Shown: positions 54,405-64,000 of the stretch, piece by piece
How the letters are laid out: each line of letters begins with the position of its first letter
How positions within the stretch are numbered: position 1 is the first letter of the stretch
The notes under the pieces: generated by a model
Databases searched by the model: none
Seen by the model: only the letters and a program-made list of their open reading frames with translations
Told to the model about the DNA's origin: nothing
Program-made: the position numbers and the translations under genes
Assembly: GCA_028023455.1 (NCBI GenBank)
Contig: JAQFVV010006628.1
Location: 500,001-564,000, forward strand
Length of the DNA: 64,000 nucleotides
From: Epiperipatus broadwayi
Taxonomy: Eukaryota; Onychophora; Udeonychophora; Euonychophora; Peripatidae
Reading direction: 5' to 3'

Positions 54405-56960
54405 TTTTCATCCTATCCATGTTGATCATAAGTCACTCCGATCCTCATGTACAGGACACAATCCATTTACATACATATACGAGGGATGGGCAGATCTTAC
54501 AGCACTATATTTTTAATATATACATTTTTTCTACAGTACAGGCTTTTTCATACCTGCACTCCAATATGTAATATACAGAGGGTTGGAGCTCAGACTTTCA
54601 CATGACCCTCAATTATCCATGCTATCTCATACTGCTGACACACTTGATCACACACATGTTGAAAAGATAAATAATCACCAATAGACATATTTTGTGCTAA
54701 ACCAGCATTCATCAGTTGGTCCAGATTATCATCTTCATGCATATATACAATCAATGCTCATCTTATATTAAGATAGCCAATCTACATATTTTAATGGACT
54801 GGCTACAATACACTCCACCCCACAACTCTTCAGCTGCCCATTTCATTGAAAATCTGATGATGGAACACTCAAAGCCCTCATTGGTGCCAACCTTCTCATC
54901 CTACCAATGTTGATCATAAGTTTCTGACCCCTCATGTACAGGACATGATCCATTTACAAACATATATGGTGGATGGGCATACCTTACAGCACTATATTTT
55001 ATTTTTTTCTATAGTACAGGCTTTTTATACCTGCACTCCAATATGTAATATATAGGGGTTTGAACTCAGACTTTTACATGATCCTCAATTATCCATGCTA
55101 TCTCATACTGCTGACACCCTTGATCACATCCATGTTGAAAAGATAAATAATCACCAATATACAAATTTTGTGCTAAAACAGCACTCATCAGTTGGTCTAT
55201 AAGAGGGCTTTGAGCATTCCATCATCAGATTTTCAATGAAATGGATGGCTGAAGAGTTGTGGAGTGTAGTGGATTGAAGTTTGTCCATTAAAGTATAAAG
55301 ATAGGCTATCTTAATATAAGATGAGCACTGATTGCATATATGGGTGGAGATGATAATTTGGACCAACTGATGAGTGCTGGTGTAGCATGGAATATGTATA
55401 TTGGAGTTTATTTATCTTTTCAACATGTGTCATCAAGTATGTCAGCAGTATAAGATAGCATGGATAATTGAGGGTCGTGTGACAGTCTGAGTTCAAACCC
55501 TTATATATTACATATTGGAGTGAAGATATGAAAAAACCTGTACTGTAGAAAAAATTTATATACTAAATTTTTATATTATTATTAATTATTATTTACTATT
55601 ATTATAATTTAAAATTGTTATATATTAATGTTAAATATTAATGACTAGAAATTGTAAAAAATTAAACGACAGTTTTATCAACTTTTAAAATTCCTTGCCT
55701 AATTGTCAGGTAATAAAACATCAAAATAAAAATTTTGTTATCAGATCTATATACCCCCTCCCCCAAACGGACATATTGCAACACATATTTTCTTTGAACT
55801 GAGAACTTTTTCCAGTGATTCTTGAACTAGAAAATCACTTTAGACAATATACAAAATGAGATAATATAAAAGGAATTCGAACTCAAGACTTTCACACGAC
55901 CCTCAACTCTCCATGCCATTGCATATTGCTGACCCATCTGGTCACACACATGTTGAAAAGATAAATAATCACTAATACATGTATTTCAACCCAGCACTCA
56001 CCAGTTGGTATAGATTACCATGTCTACACATATATACAATCAGTGCTCAGCTTTATATTAAGATAGCCAATCTTCATACTTTAATGAACAGGCTTCAAAC
56101 CACTCCAACTCACAACTCTTCAGCCATCCATTTCATTGAAAATCTGATGATGGAATGTTCAAAGCCAAGTGGGTCAGTAATATGAGATGGCATGGAGAAT
56201 TAAGGGTCGTGTGAAAGTCTGAGTTCGAATCCCTTGTATATTACATTATATGTGCAATCGTGTGTAAGTCTGTACAGTGTATTAAATTACATATTGAAAC
56301 ATAGTGTGTTAAAAGTCTGCCCATCCCTCACATATGTATGTAAAAATGGATTATTCTCCAATACATGAGGGGTCAGAATGACTAATGTCAACCTTGGCAC
56401 TCATGTGGGCTTTGAATGTTCCATCATCAGAGTTTCAATGAAATAGATGTCTGAAGAGGAGTGGTTTGGAACCTTTCCATCAAAGTATGAAAATTGCCTA
56501 TCTTAATATAAAATTGAGCACTGATTGTATATATGTGGTGTGGAGATGGTAATCTGGATCAACTGATGAGTGCTGGTTTAGCACATAATACGAATATTGA
56601 TCACATGACCACCACTTCTTATGCTTGTGTATAAATGTTGTTAAAACAGGCAAAACTCACTATACGTATTGCCACACACAGCAAGCTAGAGTAATCAATG
56701 GATGCCAGAAGGCTTGTGCATAAAATCCCCATTACTCGAGCTTGCTGTGTGTGACAATACGTATAGTGAGTTTTGCCCGTTATAATACAAATATTGGTGA
56801 TTATTTATACATGGGTGTGATCAGGTGGGTCAGTAATATGAGATGGCATGGAGAGTTGAGGGTCATGTGAAGGTTTGAGTTCAAACCCGTTATATATTAC
56901 ATTATGTGTGCAGATGTATGTAAGCCTGTATAGTGTATTAAGTTAAAATGAGATAATGTA
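54405..56960. repeat. Nested cluster of dispersed repeat B
   Basis: At least five full or partial copies lie here in both orientations (about 54405-54930, 54905-55200, 55195-55545 inverted, 55860-56170, 56160-56600 mixed, 56797-56950). Common words are GACCCTCAA, ATCTCATACTGCTGAC, CACATGTTGAAAAGATAAAT, CAGCACTCATCAGTTGG and TCTGATGATGGAA. The end reading (on one strand) GAGTTCGAATCCC at about 56221 is a good box B, suggesting a tRNA-derived SINE head. Short frames such as 54716..54913 are by-products. The element at 56600..56781 is inserted in one copy. Confidence 0.7.
56600..56781. mobile_element. Foldback of the hammerhead family, ribozyme lost, 15-bp TSD
   Basis: ATAATACGAATATTG (56585..56599) and ATAATACAAATATTG (56782..56796) flank it with one mismatch. 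The arms (ACTCACTATACGTATTGCC ... and ... GACAATACGTATAGTGAGT) match each other. They differ from those of the other family members (CTCTCTACACATATTGCC at 32250). It sits inside a repeat B copy whose sequence continues across the insertion. Confidence 0.8.
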
Positions 56961-57643
56961 TATTTAAATTAATTAGCAGTAGCAATCAATCAGAACAGAC
57001 AATGGCATTTCAACTGCAAAAAGAAAAAAAGAAAGTCAAAAAATAATAATAATTTCTTTAAAATGAGTTTTATGTTGACTATAATAAAACACGAGTATAT
57101 TCCCATATTGAACATAGTGATCCATTTTTATAATTATTTAATAATTTTAAATTTCTGTCTTTTAACTTTTGCTGCAAGAAAGGGGATTTCTTCTGAACGA
57201 TTGCAACATTTCGGTATTTTCCTGAAGATTTGTAATGTTGATATCTTAGTTGAATTTATGTGTTAGACGATGAGTAAATTTAATGTCTTTAGAAAAAATT
57301 AGCTTTGTTTAAATTTTCCAATTATATTTCACCTACTTATAATAGCACACAGGTTAGTATATGCACAATGTTTTGAATGATAATATTTTGCTCTCTTCTT
57401 TGAGTGTTGCTGGTCTGATAAATGATAGAACTATCATGGGATTTAAACCTGCACCTTTAGATTCTTGAATAATGAATTTTAAGGTAATGCTGTAACCAAC
57501 TAGAATGTTACTTTGAAATTCAATATTCATAATTCTAAAGATCTAGGTTTGAATCCATGCTAATATTGTCTCTGATCAGGCTAGCTACATCTAAAGAAGA
57601 GACAAGAATAATACCACTCAAGACATTATGCATATACTAACCT

Positions 57644-57913
57644 CACAAGATCACCATTTCTTATGCTTGCTCTTAACTGCTAAAAATAGGCAAAACTCTC
57701 TATACATATTGCCACCCAGTGCAAGCCAGATCTAGGGGCAATGCTCTTAAATCCAAGGCTTCTCACTGACGAAGGGCACAAGCCAGAAACTAGTCTGGGG
57801 ATATTGGATGAGTCAGCACTAGATGGGGATTTTATGAACAAGCCTTCTGGCATCCAATGATTACTCTGGTTGGCACAAGGTGGCACTACTGTATGGAGAG
57901 TTTTGCCTGCTTT
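57644..57913 (+). mobile_element. Hairpin hammerhead element with 13-bp TSD
   Basis: The 13-mer CATATACTAACCT flanks it (57631..57643 and 57914..57926). The order is left arm (inverted), abrupt joining at ATCTAGGGGC, ribozyme (57751..57809), right arm ending GAGAGTTTTGCCTGCTTT. The related repeat C copy at 62797-62810 has one such word (TATATACTAACTTG) and no insertion: an empty-site relative. Confidence 0.87.
57751..57809 (+). ncRNA. Hammerhead ribozyme copy, core intact, stem II short
   Basis: Core CTGACGA (position 7 may be any base), GAAACTAGTC, outer stem ATCCA/TGGAT and inner stem TTCTCA/TGGGGA are all pairable. Stem II is GGG/GCC with one G/G clash, leaving two pairs. The predicted cut lies after C57795. 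Confidence 0.65.
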
Positions 57914-58129
57914 CATATACTAACCTGTATACTATTACTAACAGTTGAATGCAATTGGAAATTTAAATAAAGTTTAAATTTTTCTAAAGTCATCCAATAC
58001 TTAATATTAGATGATGAACATAGTTCAGCATATAAATACATTACCCCACCTTGGCTAATTGCAGCCTTCCAGTGTAGTCTATTCTCAGCCATATCTTTCA
58101 AATTAAGCAATAAATTTTACAGTTTTTAA

Positions 58130-58495
58130 AAAATATCTTTAAGATATTTATACTGAATGTCCTTATGTATGTAAGTAGAGGGATTCGAACTTAGTGTTTT
58201 TCAGTTTACATTTGTCCTTCCTCCATTTCAAGCAACTGATTACATACATGCAAAAAAGATAAATGATCCACAATATACATATTTTATGTTGAACTAGCAC
58301 TCATCAGTTGGACCAGATCATAATCTTCCATACATGAGAAGCTTGAACCTGTCCAGTAAAGTTTAAGGCATTGCTATTTTAATATAAACTAGCACTCATC
58401 AGTTGGACCAGATCATAATCTTCCATACATGAGAAGCTTGAAACCTGTCCAGTAAAGTTTAAGGCATTGCTATTTTAATATAACCTGAGCTCTAT
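58130..58495. repeat. Dispersed repeat B copy with a 94-bp tandem duplication
   Basis: AACTAGCACTCATCAGTTGG starts at 58293 and again at 58387, and the following 94 bp are repeated almost without change (one inserted A). The duplication is therefore younger than the repeat itself. Confidence 0.75.
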
Positions 58496-58679
58496 AGCTT
58501 ATGTCCAGAAAACTGAAGAACATATTAATTGGTCTTGTGATCTTACCATCATATTTTTAGAATTTTATGATATATCCTTAAATAAAATTTAGTTGCAGTA
58601 ATCACTATGCTATGATAAAATACCATATTTTAACTCATTAAAAAACACAGCATCACATTGCAATCTGTGTCACGTCTTA

Positions 58680-60960
58680 ATATCCATCATACAATTCTAT
58701 TTTTTTTAAAACTACCAAGACATTTAAATTGGTCTACATTCTTAAGTTGATAGCCAACCAAGTTAAAAATTGCTAAATGAAGAACTTGAATTATTTGAAC
58801 AGTAATTATTAAACAAAAATATTTATACATTGCATTATACATTCTATAAACATTGTGTTTTGAATTGACAAAAATAGCACAATTGTCACCATATTTTAAA
58901 TCAAAAACCAAGGCATTAATAAGGTTGTTCTTTTTTGCTTGAACAATATCAAATTAAAAATCTCATCACCAAACGTATATTACATTTAATCTCTCATTTT
59001 TATGGAGCCACCTAAAAGTAGCTCCAAAGGCCAGTGTCAGAAAAATTAAAAAACAAAATTTTGATTAATTTCAGTTCTCATTTCAAATATTTATTCATCT
59101 GTAGTCATAAAACTTCCTATCATCTCATCATGTAGAAGGTGTATAATATTAATAAATTTTAGTGGACAACTAATTTCAAACAATGTCGTAGACCTGTTTA
59201 ATTAATTGAGACAAATAGTTTGATCAAATCAAAAAAATTATATATAAATAATTATTTTGTTTCTAGTAACTTTCTTCCTTTTGTCTGTCAGCTAAATCAT
59301 GTCTGTAGAGTTTTTTGTTTCTCTAAAAAATATCTCTGGTAACTACTCATCTTGACAGAAAACAATCTATTCGGCATAATCCTTAAAAATACCTATGTTG
59401 TAGTAGTCAATAATGATATTCCATGAGAATTCTTGCAATCTTATCTCTCTATTTTTTTTTAAACTGAAATAATCAAAAATTATTGAGATCAGGTTACCTA
59501 ACATGAAGATGTTCATATATTTATTAAAAAATTTAGTATTTTTGAAGTTAAGTACCACCATATTTTAAGACTTCTCCATGTATCTCACTAGGATCTACAG
59601 TGTTTTCATTTTAAAGATTACAAAGAGTGATTTGAACTTTATTAATCTGGATACCTTTGTTCAAATTTTAATGAGTAGATAGAGTGAATATATAATTAAA
59701 AGTCATCATCGCAATTAATGTATCATTAACAAAAAGATATTAATAATCTTTCTTCTGCTTGTTTGAAATACCAATCTATAAAGTATTTTAACTTTACCCT
59801 TCTTATTGCATTGCCAAATCCATGTAATATTCATATCATTTATGTTCTTTATTACTTTTTACAATGCTTTTTACAACCCACTATTGACAGTTTTGATTGC
59901 CCCAGCAATCTTCTTCAGAACTATAACAAACAATTCAAATATACATGAACATAATTTTATTATACAAATATACATAAACATATAATTTTATTATAATAAA
60001 ATTATATGTTCATGTATTTGTACTCATGTATTTTATTTGTATTGTGTTTGTGAAAGTTCTGAAGAAGATTGCTGAAGTAATTGAAACTGTCAATAGTGGG
60101 TTGTAAAAAGCATTGTAAAAAGTAATAAAAAACATAGATGATATTAATATTATATTGTTTGAAATACTATTATAAGAGAATGTCATTGATAGATTTCATA
60201 AGATTGAGATAACACTTTCAAGTCCATATGTTACTTTCAGTTCATCAAAAAATCTAAAGTGACTATGATGAATGAATGTTTGTAACTTCTTTATAATTTT
60301 AATCTGCAAATCATTTTAGTTTTTTGTCAGTTGTTGAATCTTTGTCTGAAAATATCTATTCTGACCCCCAAAAATGGCATGTTTTAAAAGTCAAATCACT
60401 AACAGTGAAATTCTTGTCAAAGAACCAGTCACAATTTTTTTTAGTCAATCTAAGATTTACTTTTTTCCATAACATACACTTTAAAACTATTTCCTGTCTC
60501 ATCAACACCAGAATCTTAAAAGTAAAACGTATAGTAATTTTAATATTTAGTATCTAGAGAAATTTAATAGGTATTAATAGTAAATAGATTATTTTAAAGA
60601 ATGAATATTATAAAATGTATGTTTTAATGGAACAACTTTAATTTTAGTGTACTAATTTGTGATTTGTACAGCAATATGCATTTATAAGTGCACATGTAAT
60701 ATGAACTTCGTCTGAACTCAGATTTCTAAGGTTGATTCAGTTCATTTGATGTCTTTGTTTTGAGCATGTTTTTGTATCCAAGTTTCTTTATAATAATTTT
60801 TCTGTCTAAACTATGCATTCATGACAAACAACCCATGTGATGCACCAATTTCAATAGCATCAAATCATTTCAAGTTACAGTACCAATACCATTATTTCCT
60901 ACAACTTTCAGGTCAATGTTTATTGTTTTTGCCAACACATGCATTCAAGCCACCAAGAAA
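58680..60960 (-). pseudogene. Decayed LINE with endonuclease and reverse transcriptase, interrupted
   Basis: The minus strand from 60960 down shows, across many stops and shifts, the order of an animal non-LTR polyprotein. The APE-type endonuclease block (FLGGLNACVG for LGDFNARVG, then EIGASHGLFVMNA and ETWIQKHAQNKD) is at about 60748-60960. A linker with KNCDWFFDKN is near 60400. The start of the reverse transcriptase (PSEIHGEVLKYGG) is near 59580, and RDKIARILMEYHY near 59420. The palm part (KFINIIHLLHDEMIGSFM) is near 59110. The catalytic block DLKYGDNCAIF (YGDN for YADD) and QLKNVDQFKCLGS are in 58687..58911. Key acidic residues are lost, so it is dead. A palindromic element with its own 13-bp duplication splits the linker region (59772..60154). 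The clade (RTE- or CR1-like) is my inference. Confidence 0.75.
59772..60154. mobile_element. Palindromic element P, copy 2, with 13-bp TSD
   Basis: TTGTTTGAAATAC flanks it at 59759..59771 and 60155..60167. Arms share ACAATGCTTTTTACAACCCA and TTCTTCAGAACT with complements on the right. A longer central inverted stretch (TATACATGAACATA...) replaces the short centre of copy 1. The minus strand of the left arm reads CTGAAGA, a six-base-pair stem GATTGC/GCAATC, and AAAACTGTC, an order reminiscent of a hammerhead, but no stem I can be formed. Confidence 0.82.
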
Positions 60961-61928
60961 AAAAAATTTTTTTTTAACCATATTGATATAATAATGTATC
61001 CAGCAAAAAATAAGAGCTTTCTCTGTAGTTTCTAAATGTAATTTTATCAGATATGGAATGTTTTAATCTCATTAGCCTTTCATTAATATATTGATATTAA
61101 TCCTATGAATGGAAAATACTAAATTAGACTACAAAAAATCCAACACCATTTTTTTTTTCATGACTGGTCTCCTCTTTCAAAATGTCTTCATCTGTCTATC
61201 AGTTCTTTTAAAGCTGTTTGTTTTGGAAGATGTGCTTCATCAAAAAAAAAGGTAATATCAATCTTAAATCTTGATTTCTACTTGGTTAAAATTACAGTCC
61301 ACCATTTAGATCTTGAAGTGTATGTTTCTAGTAAAGATCATACATTCTGTGTAGTTTTATTTAGGGGGAAAACTATGATTAAGGTACTTAGATTTATTAC
61401 AAATACTGTCTTTCATCACTATTTCTGATTTTATAATTACTTCTATCATTTTAATGACTAATCCACTAGGCATAATAATATAGTCAACTATGATACCCAA
61501 TGTTTCTAGGAAGTAGATAAATCACCAAATAATATTGTCTAAACTTGCAATCTTTACTGAACTGAAGCTTCTATCCTTATTTTTTCCAACATAACTCACA
61601 TGTGTATACTACCTCTAACAAAGATTACAATTATAGATTCTTTCCCCTGTCATTGCTTTATTAGTTCCTGAGGGATTGTAGTAAAAAATGAAAAAGAAAC
61701 TGGATTAAGAATTAATGTATATATGATTAGGATGTAATGTGGTTTCATAAACATGCTATCTTTCTATTATCATTAGGAAGCTGAGTAATAGCACATGAGC
61801 CTAATGTCAGTTTCATTTACTACATAAACCAAGAAAGGAAGACAGAAAAATGTACTTATTATCAAAAACAACATTGGTCTTAACTTTAAAAAAAAAATAA
61901 ATAAACATCTTGAACAGAAATCCGCATT
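60961..61928. other. AT-rich spacer, possible LINE 5' remains
   Basis: Lies upstream of the endonuclease block of the minus-strand LINE and could be its 5' part, but I recognise no motif. Confidence 0.35.
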
Positions 61929-61943
61929 TTGCAGTGCTTTCAG

Positions 61944-62002
61944 ATCCAAGGCTCCTCACTGATGAAGACCACAAGCCAGAAACTAGTCTAGGGATATTGG
62001 AT
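61944..62002 (+). ncRNA. Hammerhead ribozyme copy, upstream of the tandem pair
   Basis: Core CTGATGA (61959-61965) and GAAACTAGTC are intact. Stem II is GAC/GCC with one mismatch. Inner stem I has TAGGGA instead of TGGGGA, introducing one A/C mismatch next to the cleavage site. The outer stem ATCCA/TGGAT is perfect. Confidence 0.68.
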
Positions 62003-62394
62003 GAGTAGGCACTAGGTGGGGATTTTATGCACAAGCCTACTGGCATCCATTGATTACTCTGGTTGTCACATGTGGCACTACTGTATGGAGAGTTTTGCCT
62101 GTTTAATAACAGTGATGTACTACCATAAGATATGATGATCATGTGATGTTTAGTGGTTTAACACCAATTCTGCCTAATAGGATAGCAGTGGCTATGGTTG
62201 TGAAAGAGCCAATGACCCCAAAATGTATGGGTGCTAAACTGGGTTCAGACCCTTATGACTATATAAGCTATCGAGCTTAGATTGAAAATATTGTGTTTTC
62301 AATTTCATTGTCATAGTTTTGTAGTTATATAGAGATAAAACATGGCTGCTGGAGGGTTGCATTAGATCCTAAGATCTAGGTGCAGTGCTCTCAG

Positions 62395-62453
62395 ATCCAA
62401 GGCTCCTCACTGACGAAGGCCACAAGCCAGAAACTAGTCTGGGGATATTGCAT
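62395..62453 (+). ncRNA. Type I hammerhead ribozyme, intact core, downstream copy
   Basis: Outer stem I is ATCCA (62395-62399) with TGCAT (62449-62453, one mismatch). Inner stem I is TCCTCA (62404-62409) with TGGGGA (62440-62445). Core CTGACGA is at 62410-62416; stem II GGC/GCC at 62418-62420 and 62426-62428 with loop CACAA; GAAA at 62430-62433; stem III C-G and A-T around TA; C62439 is at the cleavage position. The A/A pair below stem II is the only non-canonical feature. Confidence 0.75.
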
Positions 62454-62607
62454 GAGTAGGCACTAGATGGGGATTTTATGCACAAGCCTTCTGGCATGCA
62501 TTGATGACTCTGGTTGGCACAGGATGGCACTACTGTATGGAGAGTTTTGCCTGTTTAAGAACAGTGATGTGCTAGCATAAGAGATGGTGATCATGTGATC
62601 TTCAGGG

Positions 62608-62850
62608 TATTGTTAGCCTGGTCAATGATAATACTAGAATGAGATTAAAACCTGGAACCTTTAGATTTGTAAATAATATATTAATAACTTAGTTGGTTAG
62701 TTTGTTCTCTTCAATTCAATTTTTGTTCAGATTACCATGTTGGTCAGACAAGCAACATCCAAAATATTGAGAATAATACCACTATAAACACTGACTTATA
62801 TACTAACTTGGGTGCTATTAGTACTATAAATAAATTTGAAAATTTCCTAA
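62608..62850. repeat. Dispersed repeat C, copy 2, uninterrupted
   Basis: Collinear with the flanks of 57644..57913. It contains TATATACTAACTTGGGTGCT at 62798 where copy 1 has the hairpin element and duplication, so it shows the pre-insertion arrangement. Confidence 0.65.
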
Positions 62851-64000
62851 AAACATTTAACAATTAATTTCAGTTAATGGAAATAATCCAACATTTAATT
62901 ACAAATTACTAGTTTTATTTTTGAATGTATATTTTTTGTTTTTCTAATTTGAAGTTTTTATATTTGTTAGGAAATTTCACTATGAATGTATATTAAAATC
63001 TGAAAATGACCTGCCTATATGTATAAAGAGGTCAAAACATCGAAAATTTAACAGTAAAAACTATAGTTTTTGGTAGCAGAAACAGAAAAGTGTGCGTGCA
63101 AAAATAATATATATATATATGAGTGTGTTATATATGTAATAATTGTTAATATGGTAATTTATACGGAGAAATAATATTATACATATATGTCGGTGAGTGT
63201 AAATGTATATATAGGAAGTAAATGCTAATATAGCGATTTACAGATATGAAAAATATTATTGTAAAAAGAAACTTCTCTTCATACATACGCTATAAAATAG
63301 ACACACACTCTCCCGTTAATAACTGTTTTAAAACAATTGGACCTATGCTTTTAAAACATTTATTGATGGGATAGTGCATGTCTATTTCATAGCGCATATG
63401 TGAAGAATAGTTTCCTTCCACAACGTTCCACATACGTCTATATATATATATTGGATTCTTCTGTAGATGTAATTGGTTATTATTGACATTAATGCAGTGC
63501 TCACATTTTGGTTGCCATCATCCAAGTACACGTTATTCAAGTAAATGTAGACAGACATTCTGAAAAGCAATTGCTTAAGTAATATATACTATTCATATAA
63601 TGGCAGGTCTAATTAATCTAATACAGTGTTGATATTAACAACCAACCACTAATTTCATATATGTATTTGCATGTCTTTTATCAGTGAAACCTCTTTTTTT
63701 TAAAGTTCATGAATATATTTAATGTATATGTATTGATAAACACAAATCTAAGTATATGTAAATGAAAGAAAGCACCCATATTTATAAACTGTGAATGTAG
63801 AAACGTATTCATCCACATTTCATTGCCAGAAAAATTGATAACGAATTAGTAAACCATTTTGCTTTAAGTCTGGGATTTAAATATATATACTTTAGTGTTA
63901 TGTTCATTTAATTATTTACATTTACGTGATTTTTATTTATCATTTACAATGATTTATAAAAATGAAATGCTATCTCTTACTGTTATTTATTTATTTGAAA
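62851..64000. other. AT-rich spacer with one hammerhead-like relic
   Basis: At about 63000-63040, CTGAAAA, a hairpin GACCT/AGGTC and AAAACATC occur in hammerhead order, but the core G and the GTC are lost. Otherwise there are only TA runs and mixed AT-rich sequence. Confidence 0.35.

Larger units (their letters stand above)
57400..57990. repeat. Dispersed repeat C, copy 1, interrupted
   Basis: Collinear with 62608..62850: TTGCTGGTCTGATAAATGAT (TTGTTAGCCTGGTCAATGAT there), then TTAAACCTGCACCTTTAGAT, AATAATACCACT and CATATACTAACCTGTATACT. The hammerhead hairpin 57644..57913 splits it. Confidence 0.65.
61929..62598 (+). mobile_element. Tandem hammerhead retroelement (about 1.5 units)
   Basis: Two plus-strand hammerheads (cores at 61959 and 62410) are 451 bp apart in direct repeat. 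The intervening sequence is the full unit: right-arm block ending GGAGAGTTTTGCCTG, a TGATCATGTGATG segment, CCTAATAGGATAGC, a GGGTTCAGACCC box (62241), TATATAAG (62260), and GGGTTGCATTAGATCC before the next ribozyme. A transcript could be cut at both sites to release a monomer of about 451 nt, the arrangement described for retrozymes. No open frame of note and no target duplication found. Confidence 0.8.

Noticed and set aside
54855-54875. CTGATGATGG in dispersed repeat B as a hammerhead core
   Set aside because: No GAAA strand follows a pairable stem and no stem I partner is present, in any copy of the repeat.
57185-57235. Another hammerhead-like order on the minus strand (CAGGAAAATACCGAAATG)
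   Set aside because: No CTGANGA core, only a weak stem and no cleavage triplet; likely chance or a very old relic.
57680-57916. 78-residue minus-strand frame (and similar ones at 61813..62142 and 32348..32668)
   Set aside because: They share protein words only because all three lie over copies of the hammerhead element; non-coding repeat translation.
61929-62598. A complete Penelope-like retrotransposon
   Set aside because: The ribozyme would fit, but no Penelope reverse transcriptase or GIY-YIG endonuclease frame occurs in or beside any copy in the window.

Overview
Kind of DNA. The window is very AT-rich (roughly three quarters A+T by eye). It has no bacterial-style gene packing, carries long triplet and dinucleotide microsatellites, and is dominated by interspersed repeats: broken non-LTR retrotransposons, tRNA-derived SINEs, pogo/Tigger-like non-autonomous DNA transposons and many foldback (inverted-repeat) elements. 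This is nuclear, gene-poor DNA of an animal, most likely an invertebrate. I cannot name the species. I find no complete host gene; the only candidate coding exon is a small zinc-finger-like reading frame at 39419..39706.

Most notable content. One repeat family carries a type I hammerhead ribozyme. The nine copies or relics share the order stem I 5' strand, CTGANGA, stem II, GAAA, a two-base-pair stem III closed by two bases, TC (cleavage site), stem I 3' strand. They lie near 646, 1110, 1547, 9293, 15803, 32323, 57751, 61944 and 62395. Two copies (1547..1605 and 62395..62453) keep every core base I can check. The units are about 455 bp. They occur as a direct tandem pair (61929..62598), as a 1.2 kb head-to-head palindrome with a 12-bp target duplication (534..1768), and as short hairpins of 180 to 360 bp. 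Three of the hairpins have 13- to 15-bp duplications (32197..32483, 56600..56781, 57644..57913). Long duplications point to insertion by reverse transcription. I read this as a retrozyme-like or Penelope-related family that also makes foldback copies.

Layout. 1-2 kb: palindromic ribozyme element. 2-6 kb: two SINEs in a desert. 6-11 kb: three LINE fragments on the minus strand and a ribozyme hairpin. 12-19 kb: SINE, (TTA)n/(CTA)n microsatellite, a diverged ribozyme and hairpin, and the first Tigger-like element. 19-29 kb: mostly featureless, with an RTE-type LINE relic (22.8-23.6) and a (TAA)n array (27.0-27.4). 29-32.5 kb: two LINE relics of one family, a repeat copy, a 480-bp foldback and a ribozyme hairpin. 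32.5-41.4 kb: desert, microsatellite, SINE, a small tandem duplication, the zinc-finger-like frame and another foldback. 44-48.7 kb: microsatellite, two Tigger-like elements and a LINE relic. 50.8-54 kb: two palindromes and an eight-unit tandem array derived from a tRNA-Pro(UGG)-like sequence. 54-58.5 kb: nested copies of one dispersed repeat, with two ribozyme-family hairpins inserted. 58.7-61 kb: a decayed LINE with recognisable endonuclease and reverse transcriptase, interrupted by a palindrome with a 13-bp duplication. 61.9-62.6 kb: the tandem ribozyme element. The rest is unremarkable.

How the parts work together. There is no operon or pathway here. The biology is that of mobile DNA: LINEs supply, or once supplied, reverse transcriptase and endonuclease, and the SINEs, ribozyme elements and palindromes look like dependants inserted with long target duplications. 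The Tigger-like elements depend on an absent pogo-family transposase.
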